A DNA stretch of 26,169 nucleotides from Pseudidiomarina aestuarii. GTDB lineage: Bacteria > Pseudomonadota > Gammaproteobacteria > Enterobacterales > Alteromonadaceae. Below, one piece after another: positions 1 through 8,502 of this stretch; within the stretch, counting starts at the first letter, position 1, and each line of letters begins with the position of its first letter. Position numbers and translations under genes: made by a program. Below the pieces are notes generated by a model. The model made no database searches. It was not told the origin of the DNA and saw only the letters and a list, made by a program, of their open reading frames with translations. Location of the stretch: contig PYVG01000018.1 in the NCBI GenBank assembly GCA_003030745.1, positions 1 to 26,169 on the forward strand. Direction: 5' to 3'.

Positions 1-1161
1 CGCCATACCAATGTTGTGATCATCAAAATAGGTGATCTCGGTGCAATCGTCGTTCACTTGCGCATTCATTAACGGGAATTCTTTCAGCGCCAATGACAAT
101 GCTTTGATAAAGAACGGCATCATGGTGATACGAATGCCTTGGTCGGCATAACGCTCTTTCAATTGCTTCTGTAATGCTAATACAGCGGTGAGGTCAAATT
201 CATCGGCGTACGTGAAGTGCGGAATGGTGCTGACCGAGTTCATCATCGCTTTCGCCATGGCTGCTTTCACGCCACGAATCGCTTCAGTGCGCTTGCCACC
301 CGCTGCTGGTACAGTAGTGGTTGAAGAAGCGGCCTGCGGCGCTGGTGCTGGCGCTGCGCCACCATCAGCATAGGCTTCCACATCTTCTTTCATGACGCGG
401 CCTTTCGCGCCCGAACCTTTGACTTTGCTTAGGTCAACTTCCAACTCACGGGCACGGCGACGTACTGCAGGGCTAGCAATAGCCTTTCCACTACTGACGC
501 TAGGTCCCGGTTGTTCTGCACGTTCAGCAGCTGGTTCAGAAGCCTTCGCTTGTGGTTGAGATAAAGGTTGGGCTGTAGGCTGCGAAGCCGCCTGTGACGA
601 GTCGCCAGAAGCACTCTCTGAGCGCACCGCAAACAAGGGTTCATGTACCTTCGCAATATCACCTTTCCGGTAATACAGCTTCTCGACCACACCTGCCGCT
701 TTCGCTGGAATTTGGACCAGTGCTTTGTCCGTCATGACATCCACAACCGGCTGGTCTTCCTCAATAGTGTCGCCTTCCTGAACTTGCCATTCGACAATTT
801 CACACTCGACAATACCTTCACCGATATCCGGTAGAATAAAGTCTTCAACGGCACTGGATGAAGCTGGAGCAGGCGCCGGAGCTGGAGCCGGGGCGCTTGC
901 TGGTGCGCTGTCTGCACCGCTGTCTGCACCAGTGATAGCAAACAATGGCTCATGCACCTTTGCAATATCGCCTTTTTCGTAATAGAGCTTCGCCACCACA
1001 CCATCTTCCTTGGCGGGAATTTGCACGAGCGCTTTGTCGGTCATTACGTCAACAACCGGCTGATCTTCTTTAATGGTGTCGCCTTCCGCGACCAGCCATT
1101 CCACAATTTCGCACTCGACGATACCTTCGCCAATGTCCGGTAAGATAAAATCTTTACTCAT
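1..1161 (-). CDS. bkdB: Branched-chain 2-oxoacid dehydrogenase E2 (dihydrolipoamide acyltransferase), 3' end cut by window edge
   Basis: This is the acyltransferase core subunit. It moves the acyl group made by E1 from lipoyl-lysine to CoA. The first 387 codons are visible. Two lipoyl domains (residues 4-75 and 107-178) each carry the motif TDKALVQIPAK, with the lipoyl lysines at K43 and K146. An Ala/Pro-rich linker separates them. A peripheral subunit-binding domain follows (about 226-264, ASPAVRRRARELEVD then GAKGRVMKEDV), then the start of the catalytic domain (from about 292, EAIRGVKAAMAKAMMNS). The C-terminal catalytic HxxxDG motif lies outside the window. The ATG is preceded by AAGAGG nine bases upstream and sits 13 nt after the E1 beta stop codon, so this is the third gene of the operon. 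Enzymes with MTDKA-type lipoyl motifs and these E1 partners are usually branched-chain rather than pyruvate dehydrogenases; the substrate is inferred. Confidence 0.9.
   Translation of the reverse strand, partial: MSKDFILPDIGEGIVECEIVEWLVAEGDTIKEDQPVVDVMTDKALVQIPAKEDGVVAKLYYEKGDIAKVHEPLFAITGADSGADSAPASAPAPAPAPAPASSSAVEDFILPDIGEGIVECEIVEWQVQEGDTIEEDQPVVDVMTDKALVQIPAKAAGVVEKLYYRKGDIAKVHEPLFAVRSESASGDSSQAASQPTAQPLSQPQAKASEPAAERAEQPGPSVSSGKAIASPAVRRRARELEVDLSKVKGSGAKGRVMKEDVEAYADGGAAPAPAPQAASSTTTVPAAGGKRTEAIRGVKAAMAKAMMNSVSTIPHFTYADEFDLTAVLALQKQLKERYADQGIRITMMPFFIKALSLALKEFPLMNAQVNDDCTEITYFDDHNIGMA
628..1152 (-). repeat. Tandem lipoyl-domain duplication inside E2 (309-bp period)
   Basis: Codons 4-75 (1152-937) and 107-178 (843-628) encode two lipoyl domains offset by exactly 103 codons. 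By eye, 65 of 72 residues are identical. Silent positions differ often: in the stretch encoding DIGEGIVECEIVEW, six of fourteen codons differ synonymously. The protein sequences have therefore stayed alike while the DNA diverged. Confidence 0.9.
907..930. repeat. Perfect 12-bp tandem repeat (two copies) in the E2 linker
   Basis: GCTGTCTGCACC occurs twice back to back. On the coding strand it encodes GADS twice, at the start of the Ala/Pro linker between the lipoyl domains. The repeat is in frame, so gain or loss of a copy would only change linker length. Confidence 0.85.
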
Positions 1162-1174
1162 GATCAACGGCCTC

Positions 1175-2152
1175 TTAGTAATTCATCGACGCGTGTACCG
1201 CTTCGTACACTTTCAAGTGGTCAACAAAGTATTCTTTTTCGTGACACAGCGGATACGGCGTATCGAGACCGCACACACGCATAATGGGCGACTCTAAGTA
1301 CAAGAAGCATTCTTGTTGGATGGTCGCAGCCACTTCACTCGCAAAGCCGTTAGTTAAAGGCGCTTCTTGCGTCACTACTAAACGACCTGTTTTAAAGACT
1401 GACTTAGCAACCGTTTCGACGTCCCATGGCAAAATACTGACGAGGTCAATGACTTCACAAGAAATACCGGCCTCTGCCGCTTTATCGGCAGCCTTTTCAG
1501 CCATTTCAACCTGCGCACCCCAAGCCACGATAGTGACGTCAGAGCCTTCACGAACCACATCTGCTTTGCCGAGTTCAAGCGAATACTCTTCTTCAGGTAC
1601 TTCACCCACAGATGCACGATATAGGCGCTTCGGCTCCATAAAGAGCACTGGGTTCGGATCGAAAATCGAGCTCAACAACAAGCCTTTCGCCATGTACGGG
1701 TTACGTGGCATGACAATCTTTAAGCCTGGCGTATGCGCGAAGTAAGCTTCTGGTGATTGTGAGTGGTAATGACCGCCAGCAATACCGCCGCCGTAAGGCG
1801 TCCGGATGGTTAATCCACCAACATCAAATTCGTTGCCTGAACGGTAGCGGAACTTGGCTGACTCATTCACGATTTGGTCAAATGCGGGGAAAATGTAATC
1901 ACCGAACTGAATCTCTGCCACTGCATAGCTGCCTTGCGACGCTAAACCGTTCGCGAAACCAAGAATACCTTGCTCAACCAGCGGGGTATTGAAGTTGCGA
2001 TGTTTACCAAACTTCTCAGTCAGACCAGAAGTCGCACGGAACACGCCACCAAATGAGCCGGTGTCTTCGCCAAAGCTGTACACCTTGTCGCTTTTCGTCA
2101 TCGCTATTTCAAGGGCGTTATTGATGGCCTGGAGTAAATTCATCTTCGCCAT
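1175..2152 (-). CDS. bkdA2: Branched-chain 2-oxoacid dehydrogenase E1 beta subunit
   Basis: This is the beta half of the thiamine-diphosphate-dependent decarboxylase that feeds acyl groups to the E2 lipoyl arms. At 325 residues it has the normal size for the family. The N-terminal half is a transketolase pyrimidine-binding domain ([17 protein letters not shown], then [17 protein letters not shown]). The C-terminal half is a transketolase C domain ([17 protein letters not shown], then [15 protein letters not shown]). The tail ending in SMNY resembles the MINY end of mitochondrial BCKDH beta. The ATG overlaps the E1 alpha stop by one base (TAATG), with a strong GGAGGTGA site just upstream. The two chains should therefore be made in equal amounts by coupled translation. 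Confidence 0.92.
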   Translation of the reverse strand: MAKMNLLQAINNALEIAMTKSDKVYSFGEDTGSFGGVFRATSGLTEKFGKHRNFNTPLVEQGILGFANGLASQGSYAVAEIQFGDYIFPAFDQIVNESAKFRYRSGNEFDVGGLTIRTPYGGGIAGGHYHSQSPEAYFAHTPGLKIVMPRNPYMAKGLLLSSIFDPNPVLFMEPKRLYRASVGEVPEEEYSLELGKADVVREGSDVTIVAWGAQVEMAEKAADKAAEAGISCEVIDLVSILPWDVETVAKSVFKTGRLVVTQEAPLTNGFASEVAATIQQECFLYLESPIMRVCGLDTPYPLCHEKEYFVDHLKVYEAVHASMNY

Positions 2153-3351
2153 TATTCGTCACCTCCATTCACACGCGACGCTGTTTTCGGATACGCATCC
2201 GGATACTTACGAATATGCGCTTTCAGCTCTTCGAGTTGTTGTTTGAGGTGCTTCGGAGGCGTGTCATACACGTCTTCAATCAATTCATCGATATGCGGTG
2301 CTGGTACCTTCTCAGCTTCTTTCAACGCCGCCAATACCGCAGCTTTTTTCTCGTCGTAATTGGCTTGCGCATCATCTTCACTGATCCAACCTTTCGCCAG
2401 CAACCATTTCTGGAAGCGTGCGACCGGATCTTTCGCGCGCCATGAGTCTTCCTCCTCACGCGTACGATAGCCCGTTGGGTCATCGGATGTAGAGTGGCCG
2501 GCCATACGATACGACATGCCTTCAATCAACACAGGCTCATTCTCTTCAACGGCCAACTTACGTGCCAATTGTGTTGCGTGATATACCGCGAAAATATCGT
2601 TCCCATCTACGCGGATCGTTTTCATGCCGTACGCTACACCACGAGGTGCAATACCGTCACCAGCATACTGCTCGCCTTGTGACGGCGTAGAAATGGCATA
2701 ACCGTTGTTACGGCAGAAGAAAATAACTGGAACTTTGTACACCGCAGCCATGTTCAGAGCCGCGTGGAAATCGCCCTCTGATGCTGCGCCTTCGCCGAAG
2801 TAGCAAATCGTACAAGTACCCGACTTATCCATTTTTTGACCGTAGGCGTAACCTGTGGCCTGCGGGATCTGCGTTGCCAGTGGCGAGGCAATAGTCATAA
2901 AGTTGAGGTCTTTGCAGCCATAATGCACCGGCATTTGACGACCTTTACCCAAGTCGCGCTCATTGGAGAATAACTGGTCCATGAATTGTTCAACGGTAAA
3001 TCCACGAAACGCCAAAGCGCCCTGCTCACGGTATTGGCCCATGATCATGTCATCGGCTTGCAGTGCTGCAGCAGAACCGATGCTTGCCGCCTCTTCACCT
3101 AACGATGACAGATAGAAACTGATGCGGCCTTGACGCTGGGCAGCAATCATCCGCTCATCAAGAATGCGAATAAACTGCATGGTATCGAAAACCTTCAAAG
3201 CTAGGTCTTTGTCCATGTCGGGTGCTTTCACACCTTTGTGCAAGGTGCCGTCCTCTTTGAGGATTTGCAGCATCGGAATTTTCAGTGCCGAGGCATCTAA
3301 AAACGCCGGCTTGGTCACTATTTCCAACTGGTGCTTAGTATCTTTCGCCAT
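2152..3351 (-). CDS. bkdA1: Branched-chain 2-oxoacid dehydrogenase E1 alpha subunit
   Basis: This subunit binds the thiamine diphosphate pyrophosphate and Mg2+ and forms an alpha2beta2 E1 with the next gene product. It decarboxylates the 2-oxoacids from Val, Leu and Ile. The cofactor motif starts at residue 186 with [10 protein letters not shown] and ends with [15 protein letters not shown] in place of GDG is typical of branched-chain E1 alpha. The loop around H286 ([15 protein letters not shown]) matches the loop that is phosphorylated in mitochondrial BCKDH; no kinase gene is visible here. The length of 399 aa is normal. The ATG at 3351 has only a modest site (GAGAAAG). No dedicated E3 gene is visible, so E3 may come from elsewhere or lie past the left edge. 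Confidence 0.92.
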   Translation of the reverse strand: MAKDTKHQLEIVTKPAFLDASALKIPMLQILKEDGTLHKGVKAPDMDKDLALKVFDTMQFIRILDERMIAAQRQGRISFYLSSLGEEAASIGSAAALQADDMIMGQYREQGALAFRGFTVEQFMDQLFSNERDLGKGRQMPVHYGCKDLNFMTIASPLATQIPQATGYAYGQKMDKSGTCTICYFGEGAASEGDFHAALNMAAVYKVPVIFFCRNNGYAISTPSQGEQYAGDGIAPRGVAYGMKTIRVDGNDIFAVYHATQLARKLAVEENEPVLIEGMSYRMAGHSTSDDPTGYRTREEEDSWRAKDPVARFQKWLLAKGWISEDDAQANYDEKKAAVLAALKEAEKVPAPHIDELIEDVYDTPPKHLKQQLEELKAHIRKYPDAYPKTASRVNGGDE

Positions 3352-3383
3352 AACTTTCTCGTTGTAACAAAAATTGCGCTCAC

Positions 3384-3399
3384 TTTACCTTTACGTCAA
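3384..3399. promoter_or_regulatory. Candidate LiuR-type operator before the bkd operon
   Basis: On the minus strand the sequence reads TTGACGTAAAGGTAAA, an imperfect dyad (10 of 16 positions symmetric) 33 bases before the E1 alpha ATG. From memory it closely resembles the ACGT-containing motif reported for LiuR, a MerR-family regulator of branched-chain amino-acid degradation in gammaproteobacteria. A possible promoter overlaps it: TTGCAT, 17 bases, TAAAGT, which places the dyad in the spacer and -10 box. The regulator assignment is inference. Confidence 0.45.
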
Positions 3400-3467
3400 C
3401 TGACATGCAAACGGCGCAATCGCGAATTTCACGTGGCTGGTCGTAAAATCTACGCAACAGCCACAGC

Positions 3468-4481
3468 TCAGACCAGATCAAGCTCAGCGACCGGTAATTC
3501 GGTCACAGTTAACAATGCTCTCTGGCCAATTGCCACATTGGCATTGGGGAAAATAATACGTTCTTGTGCTTGCTCGACGTGGTACTCCGTGGTGCCGTCA
3601 ACCGCGAGTAGCTCGCCTTGCGAAAACGGAGTGAAGTTCGCGACGTCATCAGGGAAGTTCAAACGGAATTCGGTCTGCGTACGATCAATCGTGCGGCACA
3701 CATCAAAAATATGATGTCGACTCGCGTCAAATTCGGGTAATTCAAGTGTCTCGGTGCTAATGAGCTGGCGGAACATGTGATCCGCGGCGGCAAATCGACT
3801 CATATCATTCTGGCCAAATGGACGCACTTTGCCGAGCTCAACAGTAAAAGCATCCGCACCAAACTGATGGCTACTGAAGTAGCTAAACGTTGTGGTTGGC
3901 GCTTGATTTAATAGAATCGTGGAGACCCCACATTCAGCCAGAAATGTGAGCTGCTCGCGTTTGTAAGGTTGACCATGACGAAACGGATACACCGCAAATT
4001 TCTCATAGGCAGAATCACGAATAGCCGTATGCAAGTCATAATGATAGCGCTGCCGTTGCCCTGCTGGAGCACTCGTGTAAAAGCGCTCAACATAACGCTC
4101 TAACTTGGCTGCATGTTGGTGTTCCAGCGTGTCACCGGTTGCATGCGCGCCGCTAAACAGACGATTCATGTTCACTTCAACAAACCGCTTGCCAGCCACA
4201 ATGGACCACGGGTTGGCGATCATAAACAGCACGCGCTGGCGAATCTTCAAAGTGCCATCGAGAACGGCATGAATCATATCGCGCACCAACTCGATCGGCG
4301 CCGTCTCATCACCGTGCACGGCGCACGATAAAATCACATCTTTCGAACTGCCCTGCTCAGGTTCAATAGCAATCACACCCGTGTCATACACGGTGATTTG
4401 CGGGTGCTCAGGGAAGTCGGGGTAGCTGTCACCGCGAGCAGCGGCAATAGTCCATTCTAAAACATCGAAAGTACGACTCAC
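3468..4481 (-). CDS. astE: AstE/AspA-family zinc hydrolase (succinylglutamate desuccinylase)
   Basis: AstE removes succinate from N-succinylglutamate, the last step of the arginine succinyltransferase (AST) pathway, in the cytoplasm. The M14-like zinc site is visible: H56 and E59 in AVHGDETAP, H151 in YHYDLHTAIR, and the probable catalytic E215 in FTVELGKVRPFGQND. NPWS at 90-93 and the NMNR segment at 104-107 also fit. The length of 337 aa is close to the family norm. It starts at a GTG that overlaps the TGA of the preceding DUF599 gene (GTGA), with GGAG about 8 bases upstream, so translation is probably coupled. No astA, astB, astC or astD lies nearby, so the substrate is inferred from family resemblance; another acyl-amino-acid hydrolase is possible. 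Confidence 0.82.
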   Translation of the reverse strand: MSRTFDVLEWTIAAARGDSYPDFPEHPQITVYDTGVIAIEPEQGSSKDVILSCAVHGDETAPIELVRDMIHAVLDGTLKIRQRVLFMIANPWSIVAGKRFVEVNMNRLFSGAHATGDTLEHQHAAKLERYVERFYTSAPAGQRQRYHYDLHTAIRDSAYEKFAVYPFRHGQPYKREQLTFLAECGVSTILLNQAPTTTFSYFSSHQFGADAFTVELGKVRPFGQNDMSRFAAADHMFRQLISTETLELPEFDASRHHIFDVCRTIDRTQTEFRLNFPDDVANFTPFSQGELLAVDGTTEYHVEQAQERIIFPNANVAIGQRALLTVTELPVAELDLV

Positions 4482-5221
4482 TGCGAATCTCCAGTTTCGG
4501 TTTTTTGATTGGTTATCGGGCCAGGTTGCAGGCCTTTCGTCGCCAACAACGCCCGTAGAATGGTGGAACGATATTCACGACGATACAGCACAATTACGAC
4601 TACTGCGGTCGCCGCGAGAAATAAATAGGGATGCAAAAACCAAGTCAGCAACGCCAACGCAAAGTAATACGCGCGTAGCCCGTTATTGTATTCATGGCCC
4701 GCTTGATCGAGAACCTTGGCTGCTTGCCGAGCGAATTGATCGCGGTCCTCGTCGGTGAATTCGGTCGAGCGATACTGAGGTGCTGCGCCCATCAATACCG
4801 ATACGAAGCCAAATTGACGTATAGCCCAAGTAAACTTGAAGAACGCGAACACAAAAATGAGCGCCAATATCGCTAGCTTTAATTGCACTTTTTCGGGTGA
4901 CGATGGCGCCGTAAAGGGAATGGACGCCAGTACTTCAACCACTTTGTCGGCAGAGGCCAATAACGTCAGTACACCGGCTAACACCAGTATGGTCGATGAG
5001 GCGAAGAAAGTGACGGTCCGTTCAACGTTGCCGAGCAAAGCAGCATCCGCAATTTGATGATCTTTACGCGTTAACGTAGTCATCCAATCGACCCGTAACT
5101 GACGCAAAATATTTGATAACGAATGGGTGGTGCGAGCACGGTAGCGAGCGAACTGCGTGTAGCTGTACCAAAGCACCACGAAGATGCTTAAAGCAATAAT
5201 ATCCAAAGGCGCCAAGTTCAT
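4478..5221 (-). CDS. DUF599 family inner-membrane protein
   Basis: This 247-residue protein has no known biochemical role. It begins with a membrane segment (LDIIALSIFVVLWYSYTQF), followed by the family-typical basic segment about residues 27-55 with RVDWMTTLTRKDHQIADAAL. Further hydrophobic segments lie at about residues 70-90, 115-135 and 190-220, giving about four membrane spans. The ATG has an AGGAAGA site upstream. It is the first gene of a two-gene unit with astE (4-nt overlap), preceded by a terminator that separates it from the RND pump gene. The coupling with AstE is the only hint to function and is weak. Confidence 0.75.
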   Translation of the reverse strand: MNLAPLDIIALSIFVVLWYSYTQFARYRARTTHSLSNILRQLRVDWMTTLTRKDHQIADAALLGNVERTVTFFASSTILVLAGVLTLLASADKVVEVLASIPFTAPSSPEKVQLKLAILALIFVFAFFKFTWAIRQFGFVSVLMGAAPQYRSTEFTDEDRDQFARQAAKVLDQAGHEYNNGLRAYYFALALLTWFLHPYLFLAATAVVVIVLYRREYRSTILRALLATKGLQPGPITNQKTETGDSQ

Positions 5222-5254
5222 AGTGCTGTCTTCCTATGCAATAGCTTGCTCGGC

Positions 5255-5292
5255 AAAGAAAAAGGGCTGAGACGAATCGCCTAAGCCCTTTT
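5255..5292 (-). terminator. Rho-independent terminator of the RND efflux operon
   Basis: An inverted repeat, AAAAGGGCT (5260-5268) and AGCCCTTTT (5284-5292), has a 15-base loop. On the minus strand it ends in CCCTTTTTCTTT, a hairpin plus T-tract. It lies 48 bases after the pump stop codon and before the DUF599 gene. Confidence 0.8.
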
Positions 5293-5340
5293 CGCTGACC
5301 GATTCATTGTACGGTCAATAGTTTAACAAATTGTGACAGC

Positions 5341-8300
5341 TTATGATTCAGTTTTTGGTGCTGGTGGCTTCGCTAAACCATACCAAGACAACATCGTCCG
5401 TAACCCACGTTTGGTGTCATCCAAAATCAGATATAAGCACGGTATCAGCAATAACGTAATAACTGTCGCAAATAAGATACCGAATGCTAACGAAATCGCC
5501 ATTGGAATCACAATTTTAGCTTGTAACGACGTTTCCATCACAATTGGAACTAAGCCAAAGAATGTGGTTAGTGACGTCAACAAAATAGCACGAAAACGCA
5601 CTGCACCAGCTTCGGCGACTGCTTTACGAAGAGGCGTACCTTCAGCACGTGCTTTGTTGACGTAATCGACCATAACCAAAGAGTCGTTAACTACCACACC
5701 CGCAAGAGCGATAATACCAAAGAGCGATAAAATCGAAATTGGCATGCCAAGAATCCAGTGACCAATCACCGCACCGATCATGCCGAATGGAATCACGGAC
5801 ATGATGATAAAAGGCTGGCTGTAAGATTTTAAAGGCACCGCCATCAATGCGTAGATCGCAAAGCACGCCAGTAAGAATCCAATCGCCAATGAGCTGGTTG
5901 CTTCTGCTTCATCCTGCGACGCACCCTCAAGCTTAAAGCCTACGGTCGGATACTTATCGATGATCTGTTGAATCACATTGGCTCGCACCTGCCGCACAAT
6001 TTCAAAGGGTTCAACAGTATCCTTATCTACCCGTGCTCGTACGGTGACGGATCGCTCACGATTGATCCGGTTGATAGTGGCATAACCTTCAGCAAATCGG
6101 ATGGTCGCTAACTCTGTAAATGGAATTAAAGAACCGTCACTACCGCGCACCTTCATGCTCTCTAAGTTGCCAATAGACTGACGCTCTAATTCGGGATAGC
6201 GCACCATCACGCGAACTTCTTCATCATTCCGCTGAATTCGTTGCGCTTCAGCACCGTAGAATGCATAGCGTACTTGTGTTGCTAACTCCGATAGAGTGAT
6301 GCCCATTGCTGTCGCCAGCGGTTTCAGCTCGAGAATAATTTCATCATTCCCTTCGCCAAAGGTATCTTCAATGTCAAAGACGCCTGCGTACTCAGCCATT
6401 CGTTCTTTCAATTCTTTGGCAGCACCTGATAGTTCATTCAGGTCATCACCGGTCAACTGAAACTCGACGTCAAAGCCGCCACCACCGCCGATACTACCCT
6501 CAAAGTTCAGGTTCTTCACACCGGCAATTTCAGGCGTTTCCATGCGCCATTCATTGACGATTGCGAAGCCGTCGATTTCACGATCTTCACCTTTCTTCAA
6601 TTCAACCAACAGCTGACCGCCGCTGGTTCCATTGAGGAACATGGTCGCGTGACTGACTACGCCTTCGCCTTCATTCTCACGAATTTCGTCGTTGACGCGA
6701 TACAGTGCATTTTCCAATTCCTGCAGTGCCCGAATCGTAGCTTCTTCCGAAGAGCCTGGCTGCATTTCCAAATTAGAACGCACGAAGTCACTCGGAATAT
6801 TCGGGAAGAATACCCAGCGCACGACACCACCGCTGATCAAACCAATGGTCAGTATGAATAGCGCCAAAAAGGTCGCTAGGGTGGTATAGCGATAGTGCAA
6901 ACACTTTTTCAAAAACGGTGAGTAGTACTTAACCACAAACACTTTCAAGCTATCAGATATCTTATTGCGACCACGTTGAAAAGCATTCAGTTTCTCGCCA
7001 CCGCCTTTCGAATATTTCATTGCAGCAATGTGCGCGGGCAAAATTAGCTTTGATTCGACCAGAGAAAACGCTAATGCAATAATGACAACCCAGGCTATCG
7101 ACTCCCAAATGCCACCCATACCGCCTTCAACCATCAGCATAGGTACAAATGCAACCATGGTAGTCAAAACCCCAAAGGTTGCTGGAATAGCTACGCGTTT
7201 CGCTCCGCGAACTACATTGTCTGTGGTCTGCCCATGCTTTTCGATCTCGGTATAAGCAGACTCCCCTATCACAATGGCATCGTCGACCACTATCCCTAAT
7301 ACCAAAATGAATCCAAATAGGGATATCATGTTGATCGAGATATCGACCATCGGCAACGGCATCATGGCGATAGTTCCGAGGAAACAGATTGGAATACCAA
7401 TCATGACCCAGAAGGCAAGCCGTAGTTGCAAGAACAAGGACAGCATAATAAAGACTAGAATGCCGCCAAAAATGAGGTTATCAATCATCAAATCGAGGCG
7501 ACCTTGGAGGTAGTAAGAACTATCGCCCCAATGCGCTAACTTAATTTCAGGCGGTAACTCCTTTTGCTTGCGTTCTACATAACTTTTGACCGCAGCAGCT
7601 GTCGCTAGATCATTTTGATCACCGACCGAGTCGACCCGAACAAAGGTTGCATTATCACCATCAAACTTAGTGAAACGACGGTTTTCCACAAACCCATCTT
7701 TAACGGTAGCAATATCTGCAAGTGTTAGGCGTGTTCCATCAGGATTGTTGATTAAAACAATTTTCTCGAACTCACCACCCACATAAGCTTGGTTGTTCGC
7801 TCGCAACAAAATATCGCCATTTGGCGTTCGAATGGAACCACCCGCAACATCAATAGACGTTCCACGCACAGCCTGAACGATCTGGCCAAACGTCAAACCA
7901 TAACGCTGAAGGTCTGCCTCGGCGATTTCAATAGAAATCTCATAGTTGCGGGCTCCAACGACTTCAACTTTGGTGATACCGCCAATCTGCTTTAGGTCAT
8001 CGCGAATAGACTTCGCCAGTTCTTTTTGCATAAATTCATCGGCAGCACCATAAATCGACAGCCAAATGACCTGACGTTGTGGGCGAATCCGATAAATATT
8101 GGGCGATTCAATTTGTTCCGGTAACGCAGGAATTCCATCGATGAGCATCTTCACCTCATCCATGACCACTTGCACGTCATAGCTGGGTTCAACCTCAATG
8201 GTGAGAGTTCCCAGCCCTTCACGCGCAGTCGAACTCAGTCTTTCGATACCATCGACATCCTCAATCGCATCTTCCATTCGGACAATAACACCCTGCTCAA

Positions 8301-8502
8301 CTTCTTGCGGCGCAGCTCCGGGGAATGGCACTTGGACACTGATAATGTTGAGTTCAATTTCCGGGAACATTTGCTTGCGGACTTGGCCGATGGCCAAAAT
8401 ACCCGAGACAATAATAATTGCCATGAGTAGATTGGCGGCAACACGGTTGTTCGCCCACCAAGCAATAAACCCAGTTTCTTGGGGTTGCTGATTATTCACC
8501 AT
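5341..8502 (-). CDS. RND (HAE1-type) multidrug efflux pump, inner-membrane subunit
   Basis: This is the proton-driven pump subunit of a tripartite efflux complex. At 1053 residues it matches AcrB-class pumps (about 1030-1050), with 12 expected membrane segments and two large periplasmic loops. An N-terminal membrane segment follows GFIAWWANNRVAANLL. TM4 carries the proton-relay pair D407-D408 in GIVVDDAIVIGE, at the same numbers as AcrB. In TM10 the place of AcrB K940 holds N939-D940 (GVVVNDSLVMVDYVNK), so the relay lysine is absent, as in some other RND branches. A Gly-rich stretch (SIGGGGGFDVEF) lies in the second periplasmic loop. The ATG lies inside the adaptor gene (11-nt overlap). Substrates cannot be read from the sequence. 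Confidence 0.92.
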   Translation of the reverse strand: MVNNQQPQETGFIAWWANNRVAANLLMAIIIVSGILAIGQVRKQMFPEIELNIISVQVPFPGAAPQEVEQGVIVRMEDAIEDVDGIERLSSTAREGLGTLTIEVEPSYDVQVVMDEVKMLIDGIPALPEQIESPNIYRIRPQRQVIWLSIYGAADEFMQKELAKSIRDDLKQIGGITKVEVVGARNYEISIEIAEADLQRYGLTFGQIVQAVRGTSIDVAGGSIRTPNGDILLRANNQAYVGGEFEKIVLINNPDGTRLTLADIATVKDGFVENRRFTKFDGDNATFVRVDSVGDQNDLATAAAVKSYVERKQKELPPEIKLAHWGDSSYYLQGRLDLMIDNLIFGGILVFIMLSLFLQLRLAFWVMIGIPICFLGTIAMMPLPMVDISINMISLFGFILVLGIVVDDAIVIGESAYTEIEKHGQTTDNVVRGAKRVAIPATFGVLTTMVAFVPMLMVEGGMGGIWESIAWVVIIALAFSLVESKLILPAHIAAMKYSKGGGEKLNAFQRGRNKISDSLKVFVVKYYSPFLKKCLHYRYTTLATFLALFILTIGLISGGVVRWVFFPNIPSDFVRSNLEMQPGSSEEATIRALQELENALYRVNDEIRENEGEGVVSHATMFLNGTSGGQLLVELKKGEDREIDGFAIVNEWRMETPEIAGVKNLNFEGSIGGGGGFDVEFQLTGDDLNELSGAAKELKERMAEYAGVFDIEDTFGEGNDEIILELKPLATAMGITLSELATQVRYAFYGAEAQRIQRNDEEVRVMVRYPELERQSIGNLESMKVRGSDGSLIPFTELATIRFAEGYATINRINRERSVTVRARVDKDTVEPFEIVRQVRANVIQQIIDKYPTVGFKLEGASQDEAEATSSLAIGFLLACFAIYALMAVPLKSYSQPFIIMSVIPFGMIGAVIGHWILGMPISILSLFGIIALAGVVVNDSLVMVDYVNKARAEGTPLRKAVAEAGAVRFRAILLTSLTTFFGLVPIVMETSLQAKIVIPMAISLAFGILFATVITLLLIPCLYLILDDTKRGLRTMLSWYGLAKPPAPKTES

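Noticed and set aside
840..930. Ala/Pro-coding GC-rich repeats in the E2 linker as a regulatory or mobile repeat
   Set aside because: They are explained by the flexible linker of a multi-domain acyltransferase; only the exact 12-bp tandem repeat was kept.
1284..1745. Plus-strand open frame of 153 codons opposite the E1 beta gene
   Set aside because: It lies wholly within a well-supported gene on the other strand and shows no coding signals of its own.
5333..5665. Plus-strand open frame of 110 codons opposite the RND pump gene
   Set aside because: It is the antisense shadow of a clearly conserved protein, with no ribosome site and no family resemblance.
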